NCBI GenBank assembly: GCA_004555535.1
Contig: SFHU01000012.1
Coordinates: forward strand, 1 to 38,228
Direction of reading: 5' to 3'
DNA: 38,228 nt
From: Clostridiales bacterium
GTDB lineage: Bacteria > Bacillota > Clostridia > Christensenellales > Aristaeellaceae
Below the pieces are notes generated by a model that saw only the letters and a list, made by a program, of their open reading frames with translations, was not told the origin of the DNA and did not search any database. A program made the translations under genes and the position numbers. Shown in pieces: positions 1 to 8,032 of the stretch. Each line of letters starts with the position of its first letter. The stretch's first letter is position 1.

Positions 1-211
1 AGCTTGCTCACAGGAAGACAATTTCGAGTGCAGACTCATAGGGCGACAGCCCGTGACCGAAAGACCGTCAGGTCTTGAGGTTAAGGCTTGTAGCGTTGCT
101 CGGTTAAACTCCGATTTTTAGGTCTGTCCGCCTCCATATTACCGCATCACAGAATGAGGAGCAGGAACAACCACTGCAGGGGAACTGCTGTGGCTGTTGA
201 CTGTCTTATGA
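1..211. other. Non-coding, lower-GC segment with two hairpins; possible structured RNA or edge of a mobile element
   Basis: No convincing protein is encoded here, and the base composition is clearly less GC-rich than the genes to the right. Two inverted repeats are visible. Positions 61-76 form a perfect 6-bp stem (AAGACC/GGTCTT) with a GTCA loop. Positions 166-198 form a long stem of three 4-bp helices (AACA/TGTT, CCAC/GTGG, GCAG/CTGC) separated by symmetric single-base mismatches. Such a stem is typical of folded RNA. I do not recognise it as tmRNA, RNase P, 6S or SRP RNA. It could be the guide-RNA tail of a TnpB-type element whose ORF lies outside the window, but that is a guess. Confidence 0.3.
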
Positions 212-273
212 ATGGCGCTTAGGGGAGGTTTGTCTGTGCTTTTATACGGCTTTCTGCCTGTGTGCCCGGCGGT

Positions 274-1092
274 TCAGAAGGAACCGGGTGAGGTTCCCGT
301 CCGCAGGCTGCAAAGCGGTGCTTGGATCTCAATCTCCTTCTCCTCGCCAAAGGTGACGCTGCCGCCCATGGTGATGCGCACGGGCTGTCCGGCCTCAACG
401 CGTACGCGCGCGTGCAGCCGCCCCGCCGGCTCGTCAAACGCGAAATCGTGCTCGCCATCCTCAAGGCCGCGCGCGCGCAGAAACGCCAGCGCCGCCGTGC
501 CGGAGCCGCAGCTCCCCTCCCACACGCAGGTGCCCGACGCGCCGACCCGGACGAGCGGCGTCATGCGGGTTCCCTCCCGAAAGAGCACGCCCTGCGCCGG
601 GGCATCGGGCATCGCGGCGAGCACGGCGTCGGCGGCCTCCTGCGAGGGCGCCCGGGCCACGACGGCATGCGCGATGCCCTCCATGCGCACGACGTCGATC
701 GCCTCCCCCAGCGCGCGGATGCGCAGAACCGCCCTCGGCAGCGCCATCTGCGCAAAGGCCTCGCCCTTTGACACGTCAAACTCCACCGGCACGGGATCCG
801 CCGCGCCGCTGACGGACACGCAGAGGCTCCCCCGCGTCAGCCCCCGCCGCCGCGCGACCATCAGACCGAACGCGCGCGCCGCGTTGCCGCAGAATTCGCC
901 GCCCATCATGTCAAGGCGCGGCAGCGGCGCATCGAGGCTCGCTTCGTCGACATAGCCGATCTGGTCAAAGCCCTCCGGGCAGGCGGCCATCAGCCTCGCC
1001 GCCAGCGCGGCGCGCTCGCCGGGGAAAACCGGCGAAAGGACGAAGCCCGTCAGGTTGCCCGCCGGGTCGGCGGGAAGATAGCGAATGCGCAT
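274..1092 (-). CDS. Diaminopimelate epimerase-like amino-acid racemase (DapF/CntK family)
   Basis: The 272-residue protein matches the DapF fold family in length. It keeps the two catalytic-cysteine neighbourhoods that act as the acid/base pair in cofactor-independent epimerases: GGEFCGNAARAF around Cys68 and WEGSCGSGTAAL around Cys195. The first motif (GGEFCGN rather than the usual CGNGxRC form of DapF) resembles the subfamily that includes the staphylopine histidine racemase CntK. The substrate is therefore uncertain: meso-diaminopimelate, histidine or another amino acid. The start is supported by a GGAGGG ribosome site, and a TTGCGC-N17-TATAAT promoter lies upstream. No lysine-pathway or metallophore genes are adjacent within the window. 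The protein is probably cytoplasmic. Confidence 0.8.
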   Translation of the reverse strand: MRIRYLPADPAGNLTGFVLSPVFPGERAALAARLMAACPEGFDQIGYVDEASLDAPLPRLDMMGGEFCGNAARAFGLMVARRRGLTRGSLCVSVSGAADPVPVEFDVSKGEAFAQMALPRAVLRIRALGEAIDVVRMEGIAHAVVARAPSQEAADAVLAAMPDAPAQGVLFREGTRMTPLVRVGASGTCVWEGSCGSGTAALAFLRARGLEDGEHDFAFDEPAGRLHARVRVEAGQPVRITMGGSVTFGEEKEIEIQAPLCSLRTGTSPGSF

Positions 1093-1137
1093 GGACGATC
1101 CCTCCTGCGGGCATGGGCGGCCCGCGTTTTCCCTCTG

Positions 1138-1166
1138 ATTATACGCCGGCGCGCGGCGGCGCGCAA
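1138..1166 (-). promoter_or_regulatory. Sigma-A-type promoter for the DapF-like gene
   Basis: Read on the minus strand, TTGCGC (1166-1161) is followed after 17 bases by a perfect TATAAT (1143-1138). The start codon lies about 45 bases further on at 1092. Confidence 0.6.
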
Positions 1167-1171
1167 GCGGG

Positions 1172-1193
1172 GGCGGGCACAGCCCGCCTTTTT
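1172..1193 (+). terminator. Terminator-like hairpin, copy 1 of 3
   Basis: A perfect 7-bp stem GGCGGGC/GCCCGCC with an ACA loop is followed by five T. No plus-strand gene ends just before it, so it may be a repeated element or insulate the downstream promoter. Near-identical hairpins lie at 1366-1385 and 1463-1483. Confidence 0.45.
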
Positions 1194-1317
1194 ACACGAT
1201 GGGTCATTGCGCCCAAACCGGCATGATGCCGGTGGCTTTTCCGACGAAGTGATGTAAGTCCAGTTGCTTTGTGCCCGAGACCGGAGCCTTGCAGATGAAC
1301 TTACAGAGTAAAATGGA

Positions 1318-1483
1318 GCGGCGAGCACCGAATCGCTTGATCCTGTAAAGCGGTTCGGAAGTGGGAGCGGGCACTGCCCGCTTTTGGGCCTGGTTCAGGA
1401 AGGCGAGGCCTCTTGCGGCGAGCACCGTACTGCGGGCTTTGGAGAAGCGGTTCGGAAGTGGGAGCGGGCACAGCCCGCTTTTT
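1318..1483. repeat. Two-copy tandem repeat, 97-bp period, each ending in a terminator-like hairpin
   Basis: Copy A (1318-1385) and copy B (1415-1482) start with the same 13 bases (GCGGCGAGCACCG). They diverge for about 20 bases, then share a block from the AGCGGTTCGG segment (1349 and 1446) through the hairpin AGCGGGC-loop-GCCCGCT. Every shared landmark is offset by exactly 97 bases. Copy B ends in a T5 run just before the promoter at 1496. The rest of the 1093-1572 gap shows no gene. Confidence 0.75.
1463..1483 (+). terminator. Terminator-like hairpin, copy 3 of 3, just upstream of the importer promoter
   Basis: The stem AGCGGGC/GCCCGCT with an ACA loop is followed by T5. It ends about 13 bases before the -35 box of the amino-acid importer promoter, so it could block read-through from the left. 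Confidence 0.5.
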
Positions 1484-1495
1484 GGAAAAAGGGGA

Positions 1496-1524
1496 TTGAC
1501 AAGCGGGCGGCGCTGTGGTATGCT
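1496..1524 (+). promoter_or_regulatory. Sigma-A promoter of the amino-acid ABC importer operon
   Basis: A perfect -35 TTGACA (1496-1501) is followed after 17 bases by a -10 TATGCT (1519-1524). This gives a leader of roughly 40 bases before the ATG at 1573. Confidence 0.8.
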
Positions 1525-1540
1525 TTATCACGCTAAAGCA
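1521..1540. promoter_or_regulatory. Candidate operator: perfect inverted repeat over the -10 and start site
   Basis: TGCTTTA (1521-1527) and TAAAGCA (1534-1540) are exact reverse complements separated by six bases. They overlap the -10 box and probable transcription start, where a bound repressor would block RNA polymerase. The regulator is unknown. Confidence 0.5.
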
Positions 1541-1572
1541 CTAACACAATAAAGTGAGAGGGGTTTACCAAG

Positions 1573-2394
1573 ATGAAAACGTGGATCGCGATGCTGCTCG
1601 CCGCCCTGATGCTGATCTCCTGCTCCGCCGCGCTGGCGGAGGATACCGGCCTTGCCGACGTGCTCGCCAAGGGCACGCTGGTCATGGGCTTTGACGAGGC
1701 CTATCCGCCGATGGGCTTTGTCGCGGACGACGGCACGCACGTCGGCTTTGATATCGACCTGGCCAAAGAGGTCTGCGCCCGCCTGGGCGTGGAGCTGGTG
1801 CTCCAGCCGATCTCCTGGGACGCCAAGGAGCTCGAGCTCTCCGGAAAGAACATCGACTGCATCTGGTCCGGCCTGACGATCACGCCGGAGCGCCAGGAGC
1901 AGATGCTCTTCTCCATCCCCTATCTGGCCAATGAGCAGATCCTCGTCGTCATGAGCGATTCCGGCATCACGTCCGCCGATCAGCTCGCCGGCAAGGTGCT
2001 CGGCACGCAGGCGGGCTCCAGCTCGGTCGACGTGCTCGACGCCAACCCGGAGCTCAAGGATTCCCTCGCGGAGATCGCGCTGTCCGACGACTTCGTCGCG
2101 GCGCTGATGGACCTCAAGCTCGGCGGCATCGACGTGCTGCTGATTGACTCCGTCGTGGGCAACTACTACATCTCCCAGCAGGACGATCCGGACGCCTTCA
2201 GCGTGCTGCCCGAGGTGCTTGAGGCCGAGGAATACGGCATCGCCTTCCGTCTGGGCGAGCAGACGCTGGCCGACGCCGTCAGCGAGCAGCTCATCGCGAT
2301 GAGCGAGGACGGCACGCTCGACGCCATCCGCGAAAAGTGGTTCGCCAACGACATCACCATCGTCAGCAAGTACGCCGACAGCTACGGTAAGTAA
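1573..2394 (+). CDS. Amino-acid ABC transporter substrate-binding protein
   Basis: This 273-residue protein is a family 3 (polar amino acid) extracellular solute receptor. An N-terminal export signal of about 22 residues contains a lipobox-like L-I-S-C with Cys17, so it is probably a lipoprotein; cleavage after ALA22 by signal peptidase I is the alternative. The mature part has the typical family pattern: GTLVMGFDEAYPPMGF near the start, then GFDIDLAKEV, then WSGLTITPERQEQ, and KWFANDITIV near the end. It begins an operon with permease and ATPase genes. A GAGAGGGG ribosome site precedes the ATG. Hairpins after the stop probably make it more abundant than the membrane parts. The bound amino acid cannot be named from sequence alone. 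Confidence 0.93.
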   Translation: MKTWIAMLLAALMLISCSAALAEDTGLADVLAKGTLVMGFDEAYPPMGFVADDGTHVGFDIDLAKEVCARLGVELVLQPISWDAKELELSGKNIDCIWSGLTITPERQEQMLFSIPYLANEQILVVMSDSGITSADQLAGKVLGTQAGSSSVDVLDANPELKDSLAEIALSDDFVAALMDLKLGGIDVLLIDSVVGNYYISQQDDPDAFSVLPEVLEAEEYGIAFRLGEQTLADAVSEQLIAMSEDGTLDAIREKWFANDITIVSKYADSYGK

Positions 2395-2441
2395 TCCCTG
2401 AAGCAGCCGCCCCGGGCCGGGGCCATTCCGCAGCAAATCCA

Positions 2442-2474
2442 CAGGGCTGTAAAGCCAGACGCTTTGCAGCCCTG
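2442..2474 (+). promoter_or_regulatory. Intra-operon hairpin after the substrate-binding gene
   Basis: A 14-bp stem (one G-T pair) with a CAGAC loop lies 47 bases after the stop at 2394. It has no U-run, so it looks like an mRNA-stabilising structure that raises receptor expression over permease and ATPase, not a full terminator. Confidence 0.55.
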
Positions 2475-2482
2475 TTGCCTGT

Positions 2483-2506
2483 TTTCCGGGGCGGCCGCCC
2501 CGGAAA
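2483..2506. repeat. Perfect 24-bp palindrome
   Basis: TTTCCGGGGCGG followed directly by its reverse complement gives a 24-bp perfect palindrome with no spacer. It ends 18 bases before the permease start. It may be a protein-binding site or a second RNA hairpin. Confidence 0.6.
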
Positions 2507-2524
2507 GCGACCGATGAGGTGCCT

Positions 2525-3190
2525 ATGAGATATTTCAATAACCCCGAGGCGCTGCTCCAGCTCCTGCGCACGCTGCAAAGCGGCATGAGCAGCACGCTGT
2601 TCATCTTCGCCGCGACGCTCATCTTCTCCATCCCGCTGGGCATGGTGCTCGCGCTGCTGAGGATGAACCGGCATCGGGCTGTCAGCATGCCCGTCGCGCT
2701 GTACATCCTCGTGATGCGCGGCACGCCGCTGATGCTGCAAATCTTCGCGATCTACTTCGCCATCCCGATGCTCACGGGCATGAACCTCGACCGCATGGCC
2801 GCGACCGTCGTCGCCTTCTCGCTCAACTACGCGGCCTACTTCGCGGAGATCTTCCGCGGCGGCATGATGTCGATTCCCGTGGGCCAGCACGAGGCCAGCA
2901 AGGTGCTGGGCCTGACGAGGGCGCAGACGTTCTTCCACGTCGTGCTGCCGCAGGTCGTCAAGCGCGTGCTGCTGCCTGTAAGCAACGAGGTCATCACGCT
3001 GGTCAAGGATACGTCGCTGGCCAACGTCATCGCCGTGGGCGAGCTGTTCCGCGCGGCGAAAAACGAGTCGAGCCGCACGGCCTCCATCGAGCCGCTCTTC
3101 GCCGCGGGCCTCTTCTATCTGCTGATGAATGGCGCCGTCACGCTGTTCTTCAGCGCCGTCAACCGCCGCATGGCCTATTACAAGGATTGA
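2525..3190 (+). CDS. Amino-acid ABC transporter permease (HisM/GlnP type)
   Basis: The protein of about 221 residues is a membrane permease of the His/Glu/Gln/Arg family, with several hydrophobic segments. The ATPase-contacting EAA loop reads GQHEASKVLGLTRAQTF, then LPQ, and RGTPLMLQIF is the typical N-terminal family motif. With a single permease gene, a homodimer is likely. The start chosen is ATG 2525, which has an AGG ribosome site five bases upstream; an in-frame GTG at 2519 would add two residues. It is 13 bases ahead of the ATPase gene. Confidence 0.92.
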   Translation: MRYFNNPEALLQLLRTLQSGMSSTLFIFAATLIFSIPLGMVLALLRMNRHRAVSMPVALYILVMRGTPLMLQIFAIYFAIPMLTGMNLDRMAATVVAFSLNYAAYFAEIFRGGMMSIPVGQHEASKVLGLTRAQTFFHVVLPQVVKRVLLPVSNEVITLVKDTSLANVIAVGELFRAAKNESSRTASIEPLFAAGLFYLLMNGAVTLFFSAVNRRMAYYKD

Positions 3191-3203
3191 GGAGGGGCGC
3201 GAT

Positions 3204-3959
<756 letters not shown>

Positions 3960-3977
3960 TTTCATTCCAATAAAGTC

Positions 3978-4012
3978 AAGCAGGGCCAGGGGCAACGCCT
4001 CTGGTCCTGCTT
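3978..4012. terminator. 16-bp hairpin after the importer operon, lacking a U-run
   Basis: AAGCAGGGCCAGGGGC pairs fully with GCCTCTGGTCCTGCTT (two G-T pairs) around an AAC loop. It begins 19 bases after the ATPase stop. Neither strand has a T-run next to it, so it is an imperfect terminator or a 3'-end stabiliser between convergent genes. Confidence 0.5.
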
Positions 4013-4073
4013 CGCTATGCACCTGGAAAAGAATTCATACTGTTTTGCGCCCAAAACCTGGCTTTACAGAATC

Positions 4074-4182
4074 AAACCCGTTTCAATCGCAGGATGCTGC
4101 GCATCCTGCTCTGCAAAGCTCCAGCCTCGACCGCAAAGCAGCGGGACTTTCATCCCTCAAACTCCCTTCCTCGCTTCGCGCG
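4074..4182 (-). repeat. Dispersed 3'-UTR hairpin element, copy R1
   Basis: This is one of five related intergenic elements (others at 15635, 20565, 32692 and 35337). Read on the plus strand it opens with AAACCCGTTTCAATCGCAGG. It contains the stem GCAGGATG/CATCCTGC (4089-4109) and a GGGA/TCCC stem, and ends in CTCGCTTCGCGCG. On the minus strand it starts about 31 bases after the capA stop at 4213. A further hairpin GCTCAA/TTGAGC lies at 4186-4200. Confidence 0.75.
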
Positions 4183-4212
4183 AATGCTCAATTTTTGAGC
4201 TGCAAAACAGTA

Positions 4213-5403
4213 TCAGTATTCCGTCATCCACTGCGTCGGATACGCGTCCACCGCGGTGACGCCGGTGGATCTGTAGGTCTTCTCGAAGTCCGCGTTCAGC
4301 TCAAGCAGCCGGCTCACGATGGCCTGCGCCGCCTCGCCCTCCTGGGGCGTGGGCTTGAAGTCGTTGACGTCCTCCTGGGAGGAGATCGAGCAGGGGACGA
4401 TCCGGAAGCCCTCGTTTTGCACCGTGCCGTCCGGCCAGACGCGGAAGCGCTGCTGGAAGACAAAGGTGTCCATGTCGTCCGGGCGGATGTTGCCCGCGAA
4501 GGAGAAGTTGCCCAGCGAGTAGCAGATGTACTTGCCGTTGTAGACCTCAATCGGGTTCATCCTGTGGCTGTGGTGGCCCAGGACGAGATCCGCGCCGGCG
4601 TCGATCGTCGCGCGGCCCAGCGGCACCTGGCGCTCGTTGGGAATGTAGTCCTTCTCCTCGCCCCAGTGGTAGGAGACGATCACAATCTGGCAGCCCTGCG
4701 CGCGCAGCGCGGCGATGTCGCCCTCGATGGAGGCGTAGATGTTCGTGTAGTTGCCGTTGAAGGTCTGGTAGGAGAGCATGCCGATGGTGACGCCGGTGTC
4801 CGTCGTGTAGGTCGAGGCGCCCAGGTGGCCGCTGTAGCGGATGCCCGCCGCCTCGAGCGTCTGGCAGGTCTCCTCGTAGCCCGCCGCGCCGTGGTCGAGG
4901 ATGTGGTTGTTCTCCAGCGATACGGCCTCGACGCTGCCGGAGGTCAGCACCTGCACGTATTCCGGCGGCGCGGCGAAGGAATAGGTGTTCTTCGTGGCGC
5001 TTTTGGTCGTCGTGAGCGTGCCCTCGAAGTTGACGATGGTCATGTCGTCCGCCTCAAAGAGGCTGCGCACGTTCTCCATCGGGAAGCTGAGTCCGGAGGG
5101 CTCCTGCGCCAGCTGCTTGTCAAAGATGCTCGTGCTGCTCTTGCGTGTGTCCCCGCCGATGGTGACGTCGCCCGTCGCGGAGATCGTCACGATCACGGAG
5201 CCGTCGTCCTGCACGCGCCAGTCGGTGCCGTCCGCGCGCTCATACCAGGGACGCGTCTCAAAGACAGCGTCCTCCCAGGTCGCGGCGGCGGACAGCTCCT
5301 GTGCGTCCAGCAGGGAGAGGTCGAGCTTCTCCTCCGCCGGCACGCCAGGCGCGGCCAGCAGGGTCATAAGCAGAGCGGCGGACAGGATTCGCAGTGTTTT
5401 CAT
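4213..5403 (-). CDS. Secreted CapA-family protein (PGA_cap metallophosphatase-like domain)
   Basis: The 396-residue protein has a Sec signal peptide of about 23 residues. It then carries the CapA/PGA_cap domain found in poly-gamma-glutamate capsule proteins and related envelope enzymes. Metal-site motifs appear in order: ATGDVTIGGD (about 77-85), NFEGT (125-129), NNHILDHG (165-172), then SYHWGEE and GHHSHR further on, and SLGNFSF. It lies 44 bases downstream of an LCP gene on the same strand, with a GAGGAAG ribosome site, so the two are probably co-transcribed for cell-wall polymer work. True capsule genes (capB, capC) are absent from the window, so a general role in envelope polymers is safer than capsule synthesis. 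Confidence 0.88.
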   Translation of the reverse strand: MKTLRILSAALLMTLLAAPGVPAEEKLDLSLLDAQELSAAATWEDAVFETRPWYERADGTDWRVQDDGSVIVTISATGDVTIGGDTRKSSTSIFDKQLAQEPSGLSFPMENVRSLFEADDMTIVNFEGTLTTTKSATKNTYSFAAPPEYVQVLTSGSVEAVSLENNHILDHGAAGYEETCQTLEAAGIRYSGHLGASTYTTDTGVTIGMLSYQTFNGNYTNIYASIEGDIAALRAQGCQIVIVSYHWGEEKDYIPNERQVPLGRATIDAGADLVLGHHSHRMNPIEVYNGKYICYSLGNFSFAGNIRPDDMDTFVFQQRFRVWPDGTVQNEGFRIVPCSISSQEDVNDFKPTPQEGEAAQAIVSRLLELNADFEKTYRSTGVTAVDAYPTQWMTEY

Positions 5404-5447
5404 CGGTTTCTTCCTCTAATGTCGTGTGTCGTTGCCGTCGGCTGCGC

Positions 5448-6338
5448 TCAGGAGGCCGCGTCGGCCCCTTCCTCCCCGGGCGCGGCGTCGAGCAGCTCGT
5501 GGAAGCGGGTGCTGTTTGTCTGCCAGCGCACGCTCAGCGCGGAGGAGCCGTTGACCGTGGTATAGGTGTAGGTGCCGTCCTGCGGGATGCGGAATTCGAC
5601 GAAGTCCGCGCCGCGGGTGAGCAGCGTGTAGCCCGAGGAGATCGCGCCCAGGATGTCCATCGCGGAGAGATCCATCTTCAGGCCCGGCGAGATCTGGTTG
5701 TAGATGCCCACCAGATCCGGCAGGGACAGGTCGCGGCACTTGTCAAAGAGCTGGCTGACGACCTTGCGCTGGCGCTGCGTCCGGCTGAAATCGCCGCCCT
5801 CGCCCGTCGCGCGCGTGCGCATGTAGGCCAGCGCGATGCGCCCGGTCATGTGCACCAGGCCCGGGCCGTCGGGCATGTTCGGGTCCTGCCCAAGCAGGAT
5901 CTTCTTGATGGCGATGTATTCGCTCTCGTCGATCTCGATGTCCACACCGCCCAGCGCGTCGATCACGGGCTTGACGTGCTCAAAGTTGACGAGCACGCAG
6001 CCTTCGATCTCGATGCCCAGCTCCCGCTCCAGGCAGGCCGTGACGCCCTCAAAGCCGTAATACTTGTAGAGCAGGTTGATCTTCGTCGCGTTGCCGCGAG
6101 GATTGTTGATCTGGCTGTCGCGCAGCACGGAGGTCATGATCACGCGGTTGTACTTTGTATCCAGCGAGACGACGACGATGGTGTCCGTGCGGGCGTCCTC
6201 GGTGATGTCCTCGGCGTAGCCGTCCTCGCCCAGCAGCAGGTAGTGCTTCACCTGCGTGTTCTCCCCGGCCAGGGCGGGCGCGGCGGCCAGCATCAGACAG
6301 AGCGCCGCGAGCAGCGCCGCGAAAAAGCGATGGATCAT
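5448..6338 (-). CDS. LytR-CpsA-Psr (LCP) family wall-polymer ligase-like protein
   Basis: The 296-residue protein belongs to the LCP family, which transfers lipid-linked polymers such as teichoic acids or capsule onto peptidoglycan outside the cell. Family residues are visible: ARTDTIVVVSLD with Arg50 and Asp52, VLRDSQI with Arg73-Asp74, TKINLLYKYYGFEG, the LGGVDIEID stretch, and the arginine-rich RTRATGEGGDFSRTQRQRK. Most LCP proteins keep an uncleaved membrane anchor; here the first 24 residues end in APALA, like a cleavable signal peptide. GAGGAG precedes the ATG. Its neighbour is the CapA-like gene downstream. Confidence 0.9.
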   Translation of the reverse strand: MIHRFFAALLAALCLMLAAAPALAGENTQVKHYLLLGEDGYAEDITEDARTDTIVVVSLDTKYNRVIMTSVLRDSQINNPRGNATKINLLYKYYGFEGVTACLERELGIEIEGCVLVNFEHVKPVIDALGGVDIEIDESEYIAIKKILLGQDPNMPDGPGLVHMTGRIALAYMRTRATGEGGDFSRTQRQRKVVSQLFDKCRDLSLPDLVGIYNQISPGLKMDLSAMDILGAISSGYTLLTRGADFVEFRIPQDGTYTYTTVNGSSALSVRWQTNSTRFHELLDAAPGEEGADAAS

Positions 6339-6472
6339 GGTGTTCTCCTCGTCACAGGCGCGCGGGCCTGCCGTTCTTTCGGTGGGTTGGGGCGAGCTGC
6401 CTGCGCCCTTCCGTTACAGGACGCAGAAGCGGCCCGTTTTCTTCCCCTGCTCCGGCCAATTCTGCCCCGGCG

Positions 6473-7702
6473 TCAGTCCTGCTCAAAGAGCGCGCGCAGG
6501 AGCATCGGCCCCTCGGCGAGGAAATCGCCGGTCTCTTTGGCGTGCGCCTCGTCAAACTTGCGCGGTACGCCCGGATGGCGGCTGTCGTAGATCGCGAAGG
6601 GCACGGCCTTTCCGTCATGGCCGCGGGTGTTCAGCAGCGTCGGATGGTCGGAGAGCAGCAGCATGCGGAACTCGGGATCGACCTGCGGCAGGCGCTCGAG
6701 CAGCGCCCCGACGACGCGCGCGTCGAGCCGGCGGATCGCCTCGCACTTGCCCTCCACGTCGCCCGCGTGGGCGCACTCGTCCGGCGCCTCAATGTGGATG
6801 CAGCAGAAGTCCGCGCCGCCCGCGAGCGCGTCGAGCACGGCCTGCACCTTGCCCTCGTAGTTCGTCTCCAGCTCGGCCGTCGCGCCCGGCACGCGCGGCG
6901 TGTCGACGCCGCACAGCCCCGCGATGCCCCAGACCAGCGGCACAGCCGAGACGGCGCTGCCGCGCTTGTGGTATTTCTGCTCGAAGCTGTCAAGCGCCAT
7001 CGCGCTGCCCGGACCCCAGGGCCAGATGCAGTTCGCCGGCAGCTTGCCCGCCGCGATGCGCGCACGGTTGACGGGGTGGTCGCGCAGCACCTCGTAGGAG
7101 GCGCGCATCAGCGCCGTGATCGCCGGGCCCATCGCGCCCTCGGGCAGCAGCGGGGCGATGGTCTCGCCCAGGTGGTTGTGCGGCTCGGCAAAGCGGGTTT
7201 CGCCCTGCGGCTGGTGCGCCGCGTCGATGACGCCGATGTGGCGGAAGGTCGGCGTGATGTGCACGGTGAAGCCGAACGCCGCGGAAAGCGAGGCAAAGCG
7301 CGGGTCGTGCACGAGATCCTGCATCAGCTCGACGGCCTCCTCGCCCTCGATGCTCCCGCCGTTGTGGGAGAGGATGCGCGCCGCCTCAAACGTGTCGCCC
7401 TCAAGGGCGCACAGGTTCACGCGCAGGCTCGTCTCGCCCGCTTGCAGCATGACGCCCATGCCCGCCGCCTCCAGCGCGGAGCGCCCGGTGTAGCAGGTGC
7501 GCGGGTCGTAGCCGAAAATGGAGAGGATGGCGGTGTCGCTGCCCGCCGGGACGCCCGCGGGCACGGTCTGGCACAGGCCAAGGCGTCCCCCGGCCAGGCG
7601 GTCGAGCTGCGGCAGGGTGAGCGCCGCCAGCGGCGTTTTGCCGCCCAGCTGCGCAACGGGTTCGTCCGCGATGCCATCTCCGATGACCAGCACATATTTC
7701 AT
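6473..7702 (-). CDS. apgM: Cofactor-independent phosphoglycerate mutase (ApgM-type)
   Basis: The 409-residue protein belongs to the alkaline-phosphatase superfamily and resembles archaeal-type 2,3-bisphosphoglycerate-independent phosphoglycerate mutase, which interconverts 3- and 2-phosphoglycerate. Motifs include the N-terminal VIGDGIADEP, the nucleophile region PAGSDTAILSIFGYDP with Ser55, HIEAPDECAHAGD and LLLSDHPT, whose Asp and His residues bind the two metals. A related subfamily was once proposed to be an alternative homoserine kinase, so the physiological role has some doubt. The ATG at 7702 has a GGGAGG site nine bases upstream. A TTGCCC-N17-TATAAT promoter lies at 7796-7824. Confidence 0.87.
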   Translation of the reverse strand: MKYVLVIGDGIADEPVAQLGGKTPLAALTLPQLDRLAGGRLGLCQTVPAGVPAGSDTAILSIFGYDPRTCYTGRSALEAAGMGVMLQAGETSLRVNLCALEGDTFEAARILSHNGGSIEGEEAVELMQDLVHDPRFASLSAAFGFTVHITPTFRHIGVIDAAHQPQGETRFAEPHNHLGETIAPLLPEGAMGPAITALMRASYEVLRDHPVNRARIAAGKLPANCIWPWGPGSAMALDSFEQKYHKRGSAVSAVPLVWGIAGLCGVDTPRVPGATAELETNYEGKVQAVLDALAGGADFCCIHIEAPDECAHAGDVEGKCEAIRRLDARVVGALLERLPQVDPEFRMLLLSDHPTLLNTRGHDGKAVPFAIYDSRHPGVPRKFDEAHAKETGDFLAEGPMLLRALFEQD

Positions 7703-7795
7703 GGTAAGATTCCTCCCTCTCTCTGCTCCAAAAGGGCGGCCGTCATGGCCGCGTGTTTCCGGCGCGCGGGGCACACCCGGGTGTCAGTCCTGCTT

Positions 7796-7824
7796 ATTAT
7801 AGCGCATTTTGGAAAGCGGGGCAA
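7796..7824 (-). promoter_or_regulatory. Promoter of the phosphoglycerate mutase gene
   Basis: On the minus strand TTGCCC (7824-7819) and TATAAT (7801-7796) are spaced by 17 bases. The expected leader is about 90 bases. Confidence 0.7.
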
Positions 7825-7975
7825 TGCTTTTGCGCCGCTGCCGCGGCATGAGGGGACATAAAGAGTCATAGACTGTATCGTGCGGCACAAAGGCCGCTGC
7901 CGGCGCGAGCGCGCAGCGTCACGCCCAAAGGCGGAGCCATCCGGGACACGGCTTTCCCTTTTGAAGGAGAGCGCG

Positions 7976-8032
7976 ATGCCGCGGCCCCGCGTCCGATCCG
8001 ACGGGGATCCCCCGGGGCCGCATAAATTCTGA
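7976..8032 (+). CDS. Possible 18-residue leader ORF
   Basis: An ATG at 7976 follows AAGGAGA by about six bases and opens an 18-codon frame rich in Pro, Arg and Gly, ending in TGA at 8032. The frame spans a strong stem (GCGGCCCCG with CGGGGCCGC, 7981-8020). It could be a regulatory leader for the gene at 8137. A chance frame with a good ribosome site is equally possible. Confidence 0.25.
   Translation: MPRPRVRSDGDPPGPHKF

Noticed and set aside
3129..3203. N-terminal extension of the amino-acid ATPase into the permease gene
   Set aside because: The ATG at 3204 has a strong GAGGAGGGG site and matches the family start; the extension overlaps the permease coding region.
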